Below are positions 1 through 7,928 of a stretch of DNA of 9,954 nt, one piece after another. Source of the stretch: WLMZ01 sp037140375 (lineage in GTDB: Bacteria > Actinomycetota > Acidimicrobiia > Acidimicrobiales > Ilumatobacteraceae); contig JBAXER010000089.1 in NCBI GenBank assembly GCA_037140375.1, positions 1-9,954 of the forward strand, written 5' to 3'. The position numbers and the translations under genes were made by a program. Each line of letters begins with the position of its first letter. The stretch's first letter is position 1. Under the pieces are notes generated by a model, which was given only the letters and a program-made list of their open reading frames with translations, was not told where the DNA came from and searched no databases.

Positions 1-1
1 T

Positions 2-64
2 GTTGAGCCGTTGGCCGAAGTTGTTGAGCCGATCGCCGAAGTTGCCGAGCCGGTGGCCGAAGTC
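2..64 (+). repeat. Three 21-bp tandem units encoding [VA]EP[LIV]AEV
   Basis: Positions 2-22, 23-43 and 44-64 are three in-frame 21-bp units encoding VEPLAEV, VEPIAEV and AEPVAEV. They are followed to about 163 by looser GTTGAG/GTCGAG hexamers (VEVVEVVE). The array probably continues upstream of the window. The period is a multiple of three, so unit gain or loss would keep the frame. Confidence 0.8.
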
Positions 65-517
65 GTTGAGGTTGTTGAGGTTGTTGAGCTTCCGGTTGAG
101 CCGATTGTGGATCCGGTTGTTGAAGTTGTCGATGTTGTCGAGGTCGTCACCGATGCTCCTTCGGCGCTGAGTGACGGACCATCCCCGCAGCTTGAAGCAC
201 GCCCTGTGCCAGCAAATAGCGTGGTGCTCGACCCTGAAGCGTTTGCGCAGATGTTGGCAACGGTCGTTGCTACTGCGATTGCCGCTGTGCTCGAAGACCG
301 TGCCAGCTTCGCTCCGCCTCAGGCGCACCAAATGGCTCAGCAGCACCAAATGGCGTTGCCGCAGTACATCCCACAGTACGTTCAGATGGCTGCGCCAATG
401 GTCGCACCAGTGCCCGCGAAGGCATCGTTTTGGAGCCAGGCACGCCACCCCGACGTGCTGCTCATGGGCCTTGCTGCTGCGATCACGATTGTCGTACTCG
501 CAGCGTGGCTGGTCTGA
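2..517 (+). CDS. Acidic Val/Glu/Pro-repeat protein with C-terminal membrane segment (5' end missing)
   Basis: The reading frame is already open at the window's left edge, so the real start lies upstream; a TTG at 11 is only an internal codon that could be mistaken for a start. The visible 171 residues have three parts. About 50 residues are built from VEP/AEV/VEVV units with very high acidity. A middle part (about residues 50-145) is rich in Ala, Pro, Gln and Met, with QMAQQHQM and QYIPQYVQM. The last 21 residues (DVLLMGLAAA onward) form one hydrophobic segment that ends directly at the TGA. Arg and His sit just before that segment and no charge follows it, so a tail-anchored protein with its bulk in the cytoplasm is the likeliest topology. 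I recognise no family. It ends 3 bases before pstC, so it is probably co-transcribed with the phosphate transporter. An assembly or scaffold role is speculation. Confidence 0.75.
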   Translation, partial: VEPLAEVVEPIAEVAEPVAEVVEVVEVVELPVEPIVDPVVEVVDVVEVVTDAPSALSDGPSPQLEARPVPANSVVLDPEAFAQMLATVVATAIAAVLEDRASFAPPQAHQMAQQHQMALPQYIPQYVQMAAPMVAPVPAKASFWSQARHPDVLLMGLAAAITIVVLAAWLV

Positions 518-520
518 GTC

Positions 521-1546
521 ATGGAGCTGATGACGTCGATTCCCGGCGTCGCTGATGCGAATGCTCCCGCGCCGCAGCCTCGCGAGCTGCAAGCGCATCC
601 AGGTCGCGGCGATCGCTACTTCAACCGAGGCGCATCGCTCAGCGGAGTCATCGTGCTGTCGGTTATGGCGGCCGTCGGACTCTTTCTTGGTATCGAGGCA
701 TGGCAAGCGCTGAGCGCTACTGGGTTCTCGTTTCTCACAACAGCCGAATGGCAGCCCGATCGCAATAAGTTCGGTATCGCCGAGGTCATGCTGGGCACAG
801 TGCTGATTGCACTTGTCGCAGGCATCGTTGCGTTCCCGATCGCAATGAGCGCGGCGTTGTTCATCACCGAGGTTGCCCCAAAGTGGCTGCGTTCGTCACT
901 GGTGGCATTGGTCGACTTGATGGCTGCGGTTCCCAGCGTGGTCTACGGCCTGTGGGGATTGTTTCTCTTGCAGGGTCAAGTGGTTGGTGTGTCTCGATGG
1001 ATCAACACATGGTTCGGATGGATTCCCTTCTTTGCCGTTGATGGCGCCGACCCGAATAGTCCGTTGTCAGCGGCCACGGTGTATACGGCATCAACGCTCG
1101 TGGCCGGAATCGTTGTTGCGATGATGGTGATGCCCATCCAGTGCGTGGTGATGCGTGAGGTGTTCTCGCAGGTTCCGGTAGGCGAGCGCGAGGGCGCGTT
1201 TGCGCTGGGGTCCACCCGCTGGGGAATGATTCGCGTTGTCTCGATTCCGTTCGGTCGCGGCGGCATTATTGGCGGCACGATGCTCGGGCTCGGGCGAGCA
1301 CTGGGCGAGACCATCGCGGTGTTGCTGATCATCAGTCCCGTGTTCCAGATCAACTTTCATGTGCTGCAGCAGGGCAGCAACTCGGTGTCGAGCCTCATTG
1401 CCTTGCGCTATAGCGAGGCCTCTGATTTCTCGCTCTCGGCTTTGATGGCCGCCGGCCTCGTGCTGTTCGGCGCCACCTTGGTGGTCAACTTCACAGCATC
1501 GTGGTTCGTAGCCCGATCGCGTTCTGGTGCGAGCAGCGAAGCATGA
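521..1546 (+). CDS. pstC: Phosphate ABC transporter permease PstC
   Basis: PstC is one of the two integral membrane subunits of the PstSCAB high-affinity phosphate importer. The 341 residues start with a cytoplasmic Pro/Ala-rich stretch of about 38. Six hydrophobic segments follow, near 40-60, 86-114, 125-150, 188-206, 247-275 and 304-330. Family signatures are visible: GFSFLTTAEWQP (68-79) after TM1, PSVVYGLWGLF (138-148), the ABC-contacting EAA loop EGAFALGSTRWGMIRVVSIP (224-243), and RALGETIAVLLI (259-270). Length is near the usual 300-340. The start is the ATG 3 bases after the upstream stop; there is no clear Shine-Dalgarno, so translation is probably coupled. A second in-frame ATG at 530 is possible. 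The gene overlaps pstA by 4 bases. Assignment is firm. Confidence 0.96.
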   Translation: MELMTSIPGVADANAPAPQPRELQAHPGRGDRYFNRGASLSGVIVLSVMAAVGLFLGIEAWQALSATGFSFLTTAEWQPDRNKFGIAEVMLGTVLIALVAGIVAFPIAMSAALFITEVAPKWLRSSLVALVDLMAAVPSVVYGLWGLFLLQGQVVGVSRWINTWFGWIPFFAVDGADPNSPLSAATVYTASTLVAGIVVAMMVMPIQCVVMREVFSQVPVGEREGAFALGSTRWGMIRVVSIPFGRGGIIGGTMLGLGRALGETIAVLLIISPVFQINFHVLQQGSNSVSSLIALRYSEASDFSLSALMAAGLVLFGATLVVNFTASWFVARSRSGASSEA

Positions 1547-2775
1547 CCGCCGCAATCTCACAACGTGATGCCGACGCGCAGCAACCTCTCACCACGGTCA
1601 TCGCGCGGCGTAGCAGCGCCGCAGCCGTTGCGCCGCCCCGGCGCGCCATTGGCGGCACCTCACGCCAAGACGCAATGGTGCTTGTCGGCGCGGGAGTCAG
1701 CTCGTTGTGCACCACCATGTTGTTGTTTGGTCGGCTCACGTCGCTCTCGGGTCGCCTCGGCTTCGTCATTGTGTGGTTCCTGATTTTCTTGGGAATCTAT
1801 GCGGCACTCTTGTCGCTCACTGAAGACCGCCCCGCCGTCGTTGATCGTGTGATGGCGGCGTTGCTCACTTCGGCTTCTGTGCTTGCCGGTGTGGCCCTCG
1901 CGTCGGTCATCATCTTCGTGCTGTGGCGCGGTCGCACAGCGTTGGTGCACTCGAACTTCTTCACCCAGGACCTCAGCGTTACCGGACCCAGCGAACCACT
2001 GAGCGTCGGCGGAATCACCCATGCCATTACTGGCACGCTGATCATGACTGCGATCTCGTTGGTCATCACCGTGCCACTCGGTGTGGCTTGCGCAGTGTTT
2101 CTCAACGAGACGCGTAGTCGCGCTACGTCGCTCGTTCGTACGGTGGTTACGGCGATGACTGCACTGCCGTCGATTCTGGCCGGGTTGTTCATCTTCGCAA
2201 CGTGGGTGCTGATCCTCGGGTTCCCCCGTTCTGGGCTCGCCGCTTCGATTGCGATGAGCATCATGATGCTGCCCATCATCATCCGCTCGGCCGACGTGGT
2301 GTTGCGTCTCGTGCCAGGCAACCTGCGCGAAGCCTCGGCAGCATTGGGCGCTCCGCAATGGAGAACCGTTTGGCAAATCGTGTTGCCAACCGCCCGGTCT
2401 GGTCTGACCACCGCTGTCATTCTCGGTGTCGCTCGAGGTGTTGGCGAGACCGCTCCGGTATTGCTCACGGCCGGATTCACCAACACCATGAACGTGAACC
2501 CGACCAAGAACCCGATGGTCTCGTTGCCGCTCGCAGCGTTCAAGTTGGTGTCGGCAGCTGAACCCAATCTCATCGCGCGCGGTTTCGCTACTGCCGCAGT
2601 GCTGATGTTGCTTGTGTTGATCTTGTTCACTGCTGCCCGCATCCTCGGTGGCCGTCCCGTTGGTCGTCTCACGAAGCGTCAGGCTCGCGCCGCTACAGCC
2701 CAGTCCGCTCGCGATCGCGTGCGAATTGATGGCATGTCATCGAGCGCCAATCGAGTTCCCCAGGAGATGTCATGA
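1543..2775 (+). CDS. pstA: Phosphate ABC transporter permease PstA (N-terminally extended)
   Basis: PstA pairs with PstC to form the phosphate channel. I place the start at the ATG whose last bases overlap the pstC stop (ATGA at 1543-1546), giving 410 residues; an in-frame GTG at 1501 would overlap pstC by 46 bases and is less likely. The permease core covers about 105-370: GTLIMTAISLVITVPLGVA (164-182), MTALPSILAGLFIF (205-218), the EAA loop LREASAALGAPQW...LP (261-282) and RGVGETAPVLLTAGF (298-312, the PstA counterpart of GETIA). Before the core lie two additional hydrophobic segments (about 45-62 and 72-91) not found in the Escherichia coli protein of about 296 residues. The C-terminal 40 residues are basic and probably cytoplasmic. 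Assignment is firm; the meaning of the extension is unknown. Confidence 0.95.
   Translation: MTAAISQRDADAQQPLTTVIARRSSAAAVAPPRRAIGGTSRQDAMVLVGAGVSSLCTTMLLFGRLTSLSGRLGFVIVWFLIFLGIYAALLSLTEDRPAVVDRVMAALLTSASVLAGVALASVIIFVLWRGRTALVHSNFFTQDLSVTGPSEPLSVGGITHAITGTLIMTAISLVITVPLGVACAVFLNETRSRATSLVRTVVTAMTALPSILAGLFIFATWVLILGFPRSGLAASIAMSIMMLPIIIRSADVVLRLVPGNLREASAALGAPQWRTVWQIVLPTARSGLTTAVILGVARGVGETAPVLLTAGFTNTMNVNPTKNPMVSLPLAAFKLVSAAEPNLIARGFATAAVLMLLVLILFTAARILGGRPVGRLTKRQARAATAQSARDRVRIDGMSSSANRVPQEMS
2762..2766 (+). promoter_or_regulatory. Shine-Dalgarno for pstS
   Basis: AGGAG lies inside the 3' end of pstA, 5 bases before the pstS ATG at 2772. It is one of the strongest ribosome-binding sites in the window, fits the high demand for a binding protein, and supports the overlapping start. 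Confidence 0.75.
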
Positions 2776-4487
2776 CGAACACGAGTAACTCGTCCACGAG
2801 TCGCACGACGCGCCGCCGCAAACTGGGTGTCGCTGCCTTGTTGCTCACCGGGCTGATGCTTGGGAGTGGCTCGCTTCCGAGCGCGGTCGCCGAAGGCGGA
2901 TATCAGCGCATCTCTGGCGAAGGTTCGTCATGGGCCGGAGCGGCTATCGACGCCATGCGCGTCAACGTTCGCCAGTTCGGCGTAACCGTCGACTACGGCG
3001 CTACCGGATCCAGCGCCGGTCGTAAGAACTTCCTCAACGGCACCGTCGATTTCGCGGCCTCCGACATTCCGTTTCAGTTCGAACCCGAAGACGGTTCGGC
3101 GCCCGAGAATCCAGCTCCCGGCAGCTACGCCTATATGCCCGTAGTTGCCGGCGGTACAGCATTCATGTACAACCTGAAGATCAACGGCAAGCGGGTGACG
3201 AACCTGCGCTTGTCGGGCGAGAACGTGACCAAGATCTTCACGAGGGCGATCACGACATGGAATGATCCTGCGCTGCAGGCCGACAATCCCGGCATCATCC
3301 TTCCGGCGAAGCCCATCACACCAGTTGTTCGATCCGATGGTTCGGGCTCAAGTGCACAGTTCACCAAGTGGATGATCGCCCAGTACCCAGCGTTGTGGAC
3401 CAAGTTCTGTAACGACTCGGGCCGTGCCCCGAAGTGCGGGTTCACGTCGTACTACCCAACAGTGCAGGGAATGATTGCCCAAGCCGGTGACCTTGGCGTG
3501 GCCGGTTACGTTGCTGCGAGTTATGCCGAAGGTGCCATCGGCTACGTGAACTACGCCTACGCATTGGGCAACCAGTTTCCGGTGGCAAAGGTGCTCAACG
3601 CTGCGGGCTACTACACGGAGCCGACACCTGAAAACGTGGCGGTGTCGCTGCTGAAGGCGCAGATCAACACCGACGAGAGTAACCCAGCGGTGTATCTCAC
3701 TCAGCAACTCGAGGGCGTGTACACCGATACCGATCCGCGTAGCTATCAGTTGTCGTCGTACTCGTACCTGATCTTGCCCACCACAATCGCGGGCCAGTTC
3801 AACATCGACAAGGGACGCACCCTTGGGTTCTTTGCGTACTACGCGATGTGTCAGGCCCAGCAGCAGTCGGCCTCGCTTGGCTATTCGCCAATGCCGCTCA
3901 ACTTGGTTGAGGCGAGCTTTCAGCAAATCCGCAAGATTCCTGGCGTCGTGGTTCAAGACATCGATGTGTCCACGTGCAAGAACCCTGCCTTCGCCCCAGA
4001 TGGCACCAACTTGCTCGCCGACAACGCGCCACGGCCGTTGGCCTGCGACCTCAAAGGCGGGGTCACCCAATGTGCCAACGGAACTGGCGGCATGAAGGAT
4101 GTTCCAACGGCAGTGAAGCCTGGACCCACGCAGCCTGGTACCCCCGGCGGCACCGGCGCCACCGTGCCCGGCAAACCGGGAGTCCCCGGCAAACCTGTTG
4201 ACCCAACAGCCACAACGGTTCCCGGCCAGCCGGAGGATCCAACGGCCACCACGCTCCCCGGTGAGGTTGCGCCGCCGGTTGACTGCGCAGACACCGGCAC
4301 CTGCGACCCAGGCACACCTTCAGACCCCAATGCCGCCCCTGCGCCCGCCGTCTCGACGATTTTGGATCAGTCGTCGGGCTGGGGCTCGGCACAGGGTCTC
4401 ATTATCTTGATCGCGCTGCTCACCTTGGCCGCTGTAGTGGCTCCCGCTTTTGCGTGGCGCCACTTCTCGAAGAAGGCACCAGCATGA
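2772..4487 (+). CDS. pstS: Phosphate-binding protein PstS with stalk and C-terminal membrane anchor
   Basis: PstS captures phosphate outside the membrane and delivers it to PstCA. Of 571 residues, 1-40 are a signal peptide (TRRRK, a hydrophobic core, SAVA before the likely cut at 40/41) with no lipobox cysteine. The binding domain (about 45-392) carries the phosphate contacts of the family by alignment with E. coli PstS: GEGSSW (49-54), GATGSSAGRK (76-85), DFAASD (93-98) and RSDGSGSSAQF (187-197), where Arg187, Ser191, Gly192 and Ser193 match Arg135, Ser139, Gly140 and Thr141. GYSPMPLNLV (370-379) marks the domain end. A Pro/Gly/Thr-rich stalk (about 445-535) leads to a hydrophobic segment (541-561) and WRHFSKKAPA. 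The protein is thus about 200 residues longer than usual and tethered by its C terminus. It overlaps pstA by 4 bases and the next gene by 4. Confidence 0.95.
   Translation: MTNTSNSSTSRTTRRRKLGVAALLLTGLMLGSGSLPSAVAEGGYQRISGEGSSWAGAAIDAMRVNVRQFGVTVDYGATGSSAGRKNFLNGTVDFAASDIPFQFEPEDGSAPENPAPGSYAYMPVVAGGTAFMYNLKINGKRVTNLRLSGENVTKIFTRAITTWNDPALQADNPGIILPAKPITPVVRSDGSGSSAQFTKWMIAQYPALWTKFCNDSGRAPKCGFTSYYPTVQGMIAQAGDLGVAGYVAASYAEGAIGYVNYAYALGNQFPVAKVLNAAGYYTEPTPENVAVSLLKAQINTDESNPAVYLTQQLEGVYTDTDPRSYQLSSYSYLILPTTIAGQFNIDKGRTLGFFAYYAMCQAQQQSASLGYSPMPLNLVEASFQQIRKIPGVVVQDIDVSTCKNPAFAPDGTNLLADNAPRPLACDLKGGVTQCANGTGGMKDVPTAVKPGPTQPGTPGGTGATVPGKPGVPGKPVDPTATTVPGQPEDPTATTLPGEVAPPVDCADTGTCDPGTPSDPNAAPAPAVSTILDQSSGWGSAQGLIILIALLTLAAVVAPAFAWRHFSKKAPA
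4182..4253 (+). repeat. Two 12-residue repeats in the PstS stalk
   Basis: Residues 471-482 (VPGKPVDPTATT) and 483-494 (VPGQPEDPTATT) of PstS are a direct repeat of 36 bp each, differing at two residues, inside a Pro/Gly-rich linker. They extend the stalk between binding domain and membrane segment. Confidence 0.7.
4471..4476 (+). promoter_or_regulatory. Shine-Dalgarno deciding the start of the large PstS-like gene
   Basis: AGAAGG ends 7 bases before the ATG at 4484. It favours this start over the in-frame GTG at 4454, which would add ten residues in front of a normal signal peptide. Confidence 0.6.
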
Positions 4488-7162
4488 GGTTGCACGCTCG
4501 CTCGGTGAAATCGATTTTGTGCCTCTGCTTTGTCGGCGGTATTGGTGTTGCTTCGGTGTTTGGTGATGTTGGTGCGGTCGCTACGCCGCTGCCCGGTAGC
4601 CAAGGCACCGACACGTCGTTGGCGGCCACCGACTCACAGGTCACCGTGAAGGGCCGCGGGCCGTACGCAGACCTGGCGATTACGGTGAACCAGACCAAGA
4701 ACCTCACCAGTCAGGCCACCTCGATCACGTGGACCGGCGGCACCCCAACGGTGTCGGGCCCGGGTCGTTTCGGCAGCCAGTACATGCAGATCATGCAGTG
4801 TTGGGGCAACGACGACGGCAGCAACCCCGATAATCCGGGGCCGCCACCCGAGCAGTGCGAACAAGGTGCTGTCGCAGGTATCTATGGTGGCCTTCCTGGA
4901 GGCTTGTACCCGGCAGGCTTTACGCTCAGCCGAGTGATCTCCCGATCCGATTGGGCGAACTTCAGCCCCACCGTTGGGCATCTCGATACCCGCACCACCA
5001 ACGTCTGGCTTCCCTTTCGTTCGGTTGGTGGCACGGTGATCGATGTCCAATCGGATCCCAACTTCAACCCGTCGGTTGTTGGTGGCAACTTCTGGTTGAA
5101 CCCGTATTTCAACATCATCACCACCAACGAAATTGCGGGTGCCGTCACCGGCCCCAACGGCAAGGGTGCCGAGCTCTTTCAGGTGCTCACCGGTGTGCAG
5201 TCGTCTGGACTTGGCTGTGGGCAACGCTCGCAACCAGTGGCGGGCGGCGCGGCGAAGGTTCCGCAGTGCTGGATCGTTGTAGTGCCCCGCGGAAGCGCTG
5301 ACGAAGAGAACGTCGGCACCCCGTTCGGGACAAATGCGGCGCAGTTCGGCGTGGCGACCTCACCATTGGCGCCTTCAGCTTGGCAACATCGCATTGCTAT
5401 TCCTCTTGAGTTCAACCCAGTTGACTCGCCGTGCTCGCTGGCCAAAGAAGAACGTCGCATCGTTGGGTCCGAGCTCGCCTTGCCAGCAGTTGCCAACTGG
5501 CAGCCGGCATTGTGCACCGGTGCCGGATTGCCGCCATATTCCTATGCCCCGGTGAGCGACGCATCGGCTCGCTCGCAACTTGCCGCACACGCTCCCGGTG
5601 GCCCCGGCATGATTGCGGTGTCACGCCCATTGGCTGCAGAAAGCGTCTCGGCGGCGAATCCGGTGGTGTATTCCCCGCTGAGCTCATCAGGTCTTGTGGT
5701 CGGTTTCAACGTTGAGCGCAATCCGAACTTGGAGGCGCCTCCCGAAGAGCGGCAAATCGAAGGTGTACGCATTGCCAACATGAATCTCACGCCGCGGCTT
5801 GTGGCCAAGTTGCTCAGCCAGTCATACACGCAACAGGTCAGCATCTTAGAGCCACCGAAGTATCCGTGGCTTGCTACCAACCCTGCTCACCTTGGCCTCG
5901 ACCCCGAGTTCATCAAGTTCAACCCCGAGTTCAGCCTGTTGCAGATTGCCGATGGTCGCACCTTCAGCGGCCTGCAACTGCCCGCCGGCAACTCCGATGC
6001 TGCGCAGCAGGTCTGGGAATGGTTGCTCGCCGACCCAGAAGCCAGCGCATGGCTCAGCGGAGTTCCCGACGAATGGGGCATGACGGTGAATCCGGTATAC
6101 AACACCACTGCAGCTACGAACCCCACCGGTCTTGCCTTTGGTGACCCGATTCCAAACTCGTTCCCGAAGAGCGATCCGTATTGCTTCCAGGCGGCACCGT
6201 TTGGGCCGAACAACTCAATCGTCCCGAGCCAAGTGTGTGGCACCGACTGGATGCCGTACCGAAATGGTTTCGCGGAGTCTGCCTTCGTGAGCCGAGTTGC
6301 ATTCGACGGCGCCAAGATCGTGCAGAACCCATTCGCGCAAACGCAGAACGAAGTGTGGACAAAAGACATTCCGCAGTTCCTCGGTCGCCGCTCGATGCTG
6401 TCGCTCACCGACACTCCATCAGCTGCTCAATACGGTTTGCAGGTTGCCCGTCTGAGCCGTGCCGGCGACAATACAGACAATCGGACCTTCGTTGCACCTG
6501 ACTCGGCGGGCATCGCTGCCGGTGTTGAATCTATGGTTGCCAAAGATGTACCCGCAGTGCGCGAGCCAGCGCCGACGGCCGTGGCACCTGGTGCATACCC
6601 GCTCGCAACGATGACCTACGTGGCCACGATGCCGCTGACGCTCGACGCAAAAGCTCGGTCCGACTATGCGGCGTTCATCGAGTATGCAACTGGCGCTGGA
6701 CAAGTACCAGGCCTTGAGCTCGGTCAACTACCGAGGGGCTATGCGCCACTCTCGCAGAGCCTCAAGACACAGGCACTCGGCGCGGCCGCATTGGTTCGTA
6801 GCCTCGTTGCCGCCCCGGCCGAGACAGGGCCTTCGACAACCGTGCCCACGACCTCTCGACCTCGCCCGTCGCGGCCACCAACGACTGTGCCATCGGCCCC
6901 CGAGACAACCGAAACCACCGTTGTCCCCGAGCCCACTACAACGACATCTCCTATCGACCCTGCCGATGTACCCAAGCCCACGACGCCAAGCGTTGTGACG
7001 CCAATCGTTGGTCTGGCCGGGAGTCGCTTTGCTGTTCCGGGGCTTGCGATCATGGCGTTGGGTTCCGCGTTGGGAGTTCTCGAGATCACCAAGCGTCCTC
7101 GACGCAAGCTCACGCCCGACCCAGAACCAGACGCCGACGCTGATGAGCCAGAGGACAACTGA
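4484..7162 (+). CDS. Large exported PstS-like solute-binding protein, C-terminally membrane anchored
   Basis: The 892 residues start with a signal peptide (MRLHARSVKS, a hydrophobic core, cut probably after AVA at 31-33). The mature part is related to PstS. GLVVGFNV...MNLTPRLVAKLLSQ (403-446) parallels AFMYNL...NLRLSGENVTKIFT in PstS. AGNSDAAQQVWEWL (501-514) parallels the phosphate loop DGSGSSAQFTKW. YPLATMTYV (705-713) to DYAAFIEYA...GQLPRGYAPL (728-756) parallels the PstS C-terminal lobe ending GYSPMP. By this alignment the Arg and Ser of the loop are replaced by Leu and Asn, so it may not bind phosphate the same way. A long extra N-terminal region (about 50-400) holds QYMQIMQCWG (99-108) and most of the eight mature cysteines. 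A Thr/Pro stalk (781-840), one hydrophobic segment (about 848-867), KRPRRK and an acidic tail follow. Large proteins of this type are known in actinobacteria, usually as substrate-binding-domain proteins. A phosphate-related role is inferred from context. Confidence 0.8.
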   Translation: MRLHARSVKSILCLCFVGGIGVASVFGDVGAVATPLPGSQGTDTSLAATDSQVTVKGRGPYADLAITVNQTKNLTSQATSITWTGGTPTVSGPGRFGSQYMQIMQCWGNDDGSNPDNPGPPPEQCEQGAVAGIYGGLPGGLYPAGFTLSRVISRSDWANFSPTVGHLDTRTTNVWLPFRSVGGTVIDVQSDPNFNPSVVGGNFWLNPYFNIITTNEIAGAVTGPNGKGAELFQVLTGVQSSGLGCGQRSQPVAGGAAKVPQCWIVVVPRGSADEENVGTPFGTNAAQFGVATSPLAPSAWQHRIAIPLEFNPVDSPCSLAKEERRIVGSELALPAVANWQPALCTGAGLPPYSYAPVSDASARSQLAAHAPGGPGMIAVSRPLAAESVSAANPVVYSPLSSSGLVVGFNVERNPNLEAPPEERQIEGVRIANMNLTPRLVAKLLSQSYTQQVSILEPPKYPWLATNPAHLGLDPEFIKFNPEFSLLQIADGRTFSGLQLPAGNSDAAQQVWEWLLADPEASAWLSGVPDEWGMTVNPVYNTTAATNPTGLAFGDPIPNSFPKSDPYCFQAAPFGPNNSIVPSQVCGTDWMPYRNGFAESAFVSRVAFDGAKIVQNPFAQTQNEVWTKDIPQFLGRRSMLSLTDTPSAAQYGLQVARLSRAGDNTDNRTFVAPDSAGIAAGVESMVAKDVPAVREPAPTAVAPGAYPLATMTYVATMPLTLDAKARSDYAAFIEYATGAGQVPGLELGQLPRGYAPLSQSLKTQALGAAALVRSLVAAPAETGPSTTVPTTSRPRPSRPPTTVPSAPETTETTVVPEPTTTTSPIDPADVPKPTTPSVVTPIVGLAGSRFAVPGLAIMALGSALGVLEITKRPRRKLTPDPEPDADADEPEDN
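7150..7155 (+). promoter_or_regulatory. Shine-Dalgarno deciding the start at 7164
   Basis: AGAGGA lies in the last codons of the preceding gene, 8 bases before the ATG at 7164. It favours that start over the in-frame ATG at 7143, which has no comparable site. Confidence 0.6.
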
Positions 7163-7163
7163 T

Positions 7164-7928
7164 ATGGCCACCGTTATGCCCCATAAAGCTCGCCGCCGAC
7201 TGCTCTCGCTCTCTGTCGCTGGGGCCGTGATTGCTGCTATCTATGTGCTCGGCGGCCCAACCGTTTGGGCGGCCGACGCGCCCATTGATTCGGGCAGCGT
7301 GACGGTTGTAGACCCCGTGGTACGCACCAAGGAAATCACCAATGCGCGCAGCGCAACTGAGTTCTCGTTGCAGTTGCCTGCTGACGCGGCCTGCCCCGGC
7401 GACAGCCTGCACGATCAGTGGCGTTGGCAGACATTCGTGATTCCTGTGGCCGATGATCCGGGCGCAATCGTCTACGAAGTGCAGGGCCCCAGCGGACCCG
7501 GGCAATGGCCGTTGTTCGATACCAAGACTCATCCGTTGGTCGACGAGATCGTTCGAGCCAACGCCGCTCCTAATCTTCCCGGCGTTGTTCCGGTGCTCGA
7601 TGCGTTGAGCTTCGCGGTCTTCCCGCCGGGCACGCTGACTGCCGGTAACTACCGAGTTGGTGTCGCATGCACGTTGTTTCGTGAGACAGCGAAGTATTGG
7701 TCGACCGAAATCGTCATCACCGATGAACCAAACGACAAGCCAGCGAAGTTCGTGTGGCGCTTGTCCACTGCACCGCAAGCAGCGCCCGAGAGCAGCAGCA
7801 GCAGCTCAAGCCTGTGGCTGATGGTGGCGGCCAGCGCTGCTGTTGTTGCCGTTGGCGGCTGGATTTTCGTGCGCAGATCTACTCGAACGACCTCAGCGAA
7901 CTCACAGATTTCCAAGGAGAAGTCATGA
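7164..7928 (+). CDS. Exported membrane-anchored protein, first member of an unrecognised family
   Basis: The 254-residue protein starts 1 base after the previous stop. It has a signal peptide (HKARRRL, a hydrophobic core, likely cut near VWAA at 34-37). A domain of about 160 residues follows, then seven serines (210-216), a hydrophobic segment (217-236) and a basic tail (VRRSTR). The domain shares a pattern with the next two genes: ACPGDS (76-81), a FVIPV segment (91-95), GPSGPG..PLF (108-118), SFAVFPPGTLTAGNYRVGVACTL (149-171), KYWSTEIVITDEPNDKP (177-193) and a Trp near 198. Cys77 and Cys169 match the only mature cysteines of the paralogs, so a disulfide is likely. I recognise no family and no catalytic motif. 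A binding or surface-scaffold role for this immunoglobulin-sized domain is only a guess. It overlaps the next gene by ATGA. Confidence 0.85.
   Translation: MATVMPHKARRRLLSLSVAGAVIAAIYVLGGPTVWAADAPIDSGSVTVVDPVVRTKEITNARSATEFSLQLPADAACPGDSLHDQWRWQTFVIPVADDPGAIVYEVQGPSGPGQWPLFDTKTHPLVDEIVRANAAPNLPGVVPVLDALSFAVFPPGTLTAGNYRVGVACTLFRETAKYWSTEIVITDEPNDKPAKFVWRLSTAPQAAPESSSSSSSLWLMVAASAAVVAVGGWIFVRRSTRTTSANSQISKEKS
7791..7811 (+). repeat. Serine-codon run (AGC repeats)
   Basis: Five AGC codons followed by TCA and AGC encode seven serines between the extracellular domain and the membrane segment. This is a short flexible linker in the place where the paralogs carry long threonine stalks. Confidence 0.75.
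7914..7919 (+). promoter_or_regulatory. Shine-Dalgarno for the gene at 7925
   Basis: AAGGAG ends 5 bases before the ATG at 7925. It is a near-consensus site inside the previous gene, and fixes the start 57 codons downstream of the longest open frame. Confidence 0.8.

Noticed and set aside
1797..2672. 291-codon minus-strand open frame opposite pstA
   Set aside because: Long antisense frames are common in high-GC genes; the plus strand holds a clear PstA with family motifs.
3348..4070. 240-codon minus-strand open frame opposite pstS
   Set aside because: Fully antisense to a recognised PstS; composition is basic and without any coherent domain.
4454..4483. GTG start ten codons upstream for the large PstS-like gene
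   Set aside because: The ATG at 4484 has a Shine-Dalgarno, forms the ATGA overlap seen at other junctions and begins a normal signal peptide.
7754..7924. 57-codon upstream extension of the gene at 7925
   Set aside because: It lies wholly inside the previous gene, has Gln and Cys runs from reading AGC repeats out of frame, and AAGGAG marks the ATG at 7925.
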